Source: Methylobacterium sp. B4
GTDB lineage: Bacteria; Pseudomonadota; Alphaproteobacteria; Rhizobiales; Beijerinckiaceae
Assembly: GCF_003201865.1 (NCBI RefSeq)
Contig: NZ_QJJJ01000004.1
Coordinates: 124,001-188,000 of the forward strand
Direction: 5' to 3'
Length of the DNA: 64,000 nucleotides
Under the pieces are notes generated by a model that saw only the letters and a list, made by a program, of their open reading frames with translations, was not told the DNA's origin and searched no databases. This document shows, piece after piece, positions 62,801 through 64,000 of this stretch. Every line of letters begins with the position of its first letter. The stretch's first letter is position 1. The position numbers were made by a program, and so were the translations under genes.

Positions 62801-63236
62801 TCCCAGCATCCTGGACACGGATGCTCCCCAGCGCGCGAGGGTGTACGGAGGATCGCTCGATATGACCGGCAAGGCAGACCTGAGCGGCCACCGCGTCCTC
62901 GTGGTGGAGGACGATTACTACCTCGCCACCGACACGGCGCGGGCGCTCCAGGGCGCGGGCGCCCAGGTCGTCGGCCCCTGCCCGAACGAGGAGGCGGCCC
63001 GCGCGGCGCTGGCGGATGCGGGACCGACCGCCGCCCTGATCGACATCAACCTGGGCTCGGGGCCGTCCTTCATTCTGGCCCACCTGCTCCGGCAGCGGAA
63101 CGTGCCCTTCGTCTTCGTCACCGGCTACGACGAGGGCGTGATCCCGCAAGAATTCTCCGACGTGGAGCGCCTGCAGAAGCCGGTCGAGCTGTGGCGCGTG
63201 GTCAAGTTCCTGGCGGAGACCCTGCGCGCATCCTGA
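59865..63236 (+). CDS. Large hybrid HWE-type sensor histidine kinase (PAS-GAF-PAS-GAF-PAS-HK-REC)
   Basis: 1123 residues, no membrane segment. A PAS-like domain begins near residue 50 (IGSPQFATLAWGPTLTLLYND), a GAF follows at 190-350, a PAS at 355-470 (VLMWDFDSSGIVFANEHYLHFAGA), a second GAF at 475-640, and a third PAS at 650-775. The kinase has the HWE-type site LAELQHRVRNIMAMMRAIV (His about 788) and ATP-binding VHELATNALKYGALSAPDG. A receiver domain closes the protein (VLVVEDDYYLATDT, phospho-site Asp about 1061 in LIDINLG, and LQKP). It is likely cytoplasmic, sensing light, redox or small ligands. Output partner not encoded nearby. Confidence 0.92.
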   Translation: MTRGHGLSEYSSAASSSPVRDEATGWPRGDSEMAARIAAFDWSATPLGPIGQWPQSLRNAVDLMIGSPQFATLAWGPTLTLLYNDACTVLFGTRHPTALGRTYTDVWHVQGPEDVIGETLSGRSTHFADQFLDVPSRVEQPVGWFTGSRTPLRDENGVITGFYVTSFETTERVLAERAQAVREGQQAFLLKLSDTLRPLSDPYAIQREACRLLGAHLDVDYAYYVQVDERAGFAVIDQDFVRGDRASLARTYPLSEIAWTIPIYKQGRPIVVPDVARLEGVPDQIRPAIEARGLLAWIGAPLVKHGELAGALNVMSGVPRAWSEADVTLVSETGERIWAAIERARAERAAREADTRLRTMADAAPVLMWDFDSSGIVFANEHYLHFAGATLDTIAGRGWEKLLHPDDAEAHNAAFDEAFRARRPFTYEVRARRADGQYRWLSTSGRPLGRDRFVGVSIDITERRRAEERLRRNNAILQAINLVFSETLGASSEEELARISLHVAENLTGSTIGFLGEIDEATERLGRLHFSDRSRVEHAARRGEGAADLPPGQAELGLAIHGIYGRVLREGRGLIVNDPAADPDRVGTPPGHLPLRAFLGVPLKQGGQVRGMMGLGNREGGYRPEDLEAAETLAPAIWNALRSKRSELQLRDSEARFRQFADASSEVLWIRNADTLEMEFVSQALRTVYGIDPDILGRDIRNWGVHMVPEDRERAFQNLYRVRGGESVVNEFRVMRPSDGAFRWIRSNLFPLRDEQGQVRRIGGLSADTTEAKLQVEHQAVLLAELQHRVRNIMAMMRAIVARTGDHAETVPDYAALLEGRVLTLARVQALLTRAAGAGVPVAAIVHDEVSAQALRAEQYALSGPEIELSPKAAEILTLAVHELATNALKYGALSAPDGCVRVNWATFPEGGETWLGFDWSEDGAPEADRSRADPVPGRRGFGRELIEGRLPYELAGRARLEIGPGGARCRLEFPLRSGPSILDTDAPQRARVYGGSLDMTGKADLSGHRVLVVEDDYYLATDTARALQGAGAQVVGPCPNEEAARAALADAGPTAALIDINLGSGPSFILAHLLRQRNVPFVFVTGYDEGVIPQEFSDVERLQKPVELWRVVKFLAETLRAS

Positions 63237-63270
63237 GCCTCAATCCCGGAGCGGGGGCACCGGCGCCCAA

Positions 63271-63313
63271 TCAGTCCGGCGCCCCGTCAGTCCGGCGCCC
63301 CGTCAGTCCGGCG
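63271..63313. repeat. 16-bp tandem repeat at the end of the SH3-like gene
   Basis: TCAGTCCGGCGCCCCG occurs twice (63271-63286 and 63287-63302) and a third partial copy TCAGTCCGGCG begins at 63303. The third copy contains the stop codon of the minus-strand gene, so the end of that gene has been duplicated downstream. Confidence 0.8.
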
Positions 63314-63584
63314 TCAGGTAGCGCCGCCGCGCCCAGCCGAGCGTTCGCTCGAACCGCACCCGGCACCATGTCAGCCCGCTCGGCGTGTCGCTGGTGCAGC
63401 CGAAGCCGAGCACCCGGCGCCCGACCGGCACCTGCCCCAGGGCCGGCGCCGCGGCATCCGGCGCCTCCCGGATGGTGAGGGTGTCGTCGCGCGCCAGACC
63501 TTCGACCCGGTAGCTCTCCGCCGCGCCGGCCTCCGCTGCCAGAAGCAGGGCCAGCGCGGCGGACGATGTGAGGAGGCGGGTCAT
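63303..63584 (-). CDS. SH3-like domain secreted protein
   Basis: 93 residues. The signal peptide is MTRLLTSSAALALLLAAEAGA-AE. The mature part is a single bacterial SH3 domain: YRVEGLARDDTLTIREAPDAAAPALGQVPVGRRVLGFGC, a second Cys at TWCRVRF, and GWARRRYLTPD. Such domains bind cell-wall peptides or are structural. It follows the FabG-like gene by 13 bp on the same strand. Confidence 0.87.
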   Translation of the reverse strand: MTRLLTSSAALALLLAAEAGAAESYRVEGLARDDTLTIREAPDAAAPALGQVPVGRRVLGFGCTSDTPSGLTWCRVRFERTLGWARRRYLTPD

Positions 63585-63597
63585 CGCACGGTGCGGC

Positions 63598-64000
63598 TCA
63601 GCTGCGGTGGATGCCCATCATCGCGGTCAGCCCGCCATCGACCGGCAGCACCGCCCCGGTGACGTAGGCGCCGCCCTCCCCCATCAGGAAGGCGGCCACC
63701 GCCGCGACCTCCTCCGGCGCCGCGAAGCGCCCGAGCGGGATCTGGCGCTCGATGCCGGCGCGGTGGCTGGCGTAGGGAGCCATCATCTCCGTGTCGATGA
63801 AGCCCGGCGCGATCACGTTGACGGTCACGCCGCGCTTGGCCGACTCGATGGCGAGCGTGCGGCAATAGGCGATGAGCGCACCCTTGGTCGCCGCGTAGGC
63901 CGCGTTGCCGGCATTGGCCTGGAGCGCGGCCACCGAGCCGATGGCGACGATGCGCCCCGCCCGCGCGCGGATCATGCCGCGCACCAGCGCCTTGGCGATC
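63598..64000 (-). CDS. FabG-like SDR oxidoreductase, N-terminus cut by window edge
   Basis: At least 134 residues, reading off the right edge. The visible part carries the SDR catalytic serine and Y-x3-K (IVAIGSVAALQANAGNAAYAATKGALIAY), VNVIAPGFIDTEMM and the C-terminal pattern FLMGEGGAYVTGAVLPVDGGLTAM. This is the 3-oxoacyl-(acyl carrier protein) reductase type, NADPH-dependent; it may act in fatty acid or polyhydroxyalkanoate metabolism. The nucleotide-binding N-terminus lies outside the window. Confidence 0.9.
   Translation of the reverse strand, partial: IAKALVRGMIRARAGRIVAIGSVAALQANAGNAAYAATKGALIAYCRTLAIESAKRGVTVNVIAPGFIDTEMMAPYASHRAGIERQIPLGRFAAPEEVAAVAAFLMGEGGAYVTGAVLPVDGGLTAMMGIHRS

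Overview
The window is GC-rich, densely coded alphaproteobacterial chromosome. The mix of genes (a fused transaldolase/glucose-6-phosphate isomerase, a divergent PEP carboxylase, a quinoprotein dehydrogenase, an AHL quorum-sensing pair, HWE-type histidine kinases, and molybdenum hydroxylase subunits) fits Hyphomicrobiales, most plausibly Methylobacterium/Methylorubrum. That placement is inference; there is no rRNA here. I see no insertion sequence, prophage, CRISPR array or replication origin. The only RNA gene found is a tRNA-Pro(GGG).

Layout. 1-4.4 kb: two or three poorly known proteins, then a GST/flavin-nucleotide-binding pair divergent from a LysR regulator. 4.5-14.0 kb: an assimilatory nitrate/nitrite locus on the minus strand, nasT-nasS followed by nrtA-nrtB-nrtC-(FAD oxidoreductase)-nirA-(Fe-S/FAD diaphorase). 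Between nasS and nrtA lies a compact control region: a sigma-54 type promoter, two hexaloop hairpins of the ANTAR-substrate type, and an intrinsic terminator just before nrtA. 14.2-22.1 kb: GH15 glycosidase, transketolase and transaldolase-PGI on the plus strand. 22.2-32.6 kb: DedA protein, chemotaxis receptor, a zinc-ribbon MBL-like protein, SDR, an RND efflux pump with its adaptor, and a rhodanese. 32.6-36.4 kb: glycosyltransferase, PAS protein, luxI and luxR, with a good lux-box palindrome upstream of luxI. 37-44 kb: tRNA-Pro, small proteins, a quinoprotein with altered metal-site residues, an HWE kinase and a second chemotaxis receptor. 44-47 kb: a two-subunit molybdenum hydroxylase. 47.5-57.4 kb: small conserved proteins, a divergent PEPC, an overlapping plus-strand gene string, and a DUF1127 gene that runs antisense into its neighbour. 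57.4-64 kb: LysR regulator, zinc-type alcohol dehydrogenase, a large hybrid HWE kinase, an SH3-like secreted protein and a FabG-like SDR cut by the window edge.

How it works together. The best-supported system is nitrate assimilation: NasS (nitrate sensor without signal peptide) presumably holds NasT; freed NasT should bind the two-hairpin leader and prevent termination upstream of the transporter/nitrite-reductase operon, while the sigma-54 promoter adds nitrogen-status control. No catalytic nitrate reductase is encoded in the window. The second regulatory system is luxR-luxI quorum sensing with a candidate positive-feedback operator.
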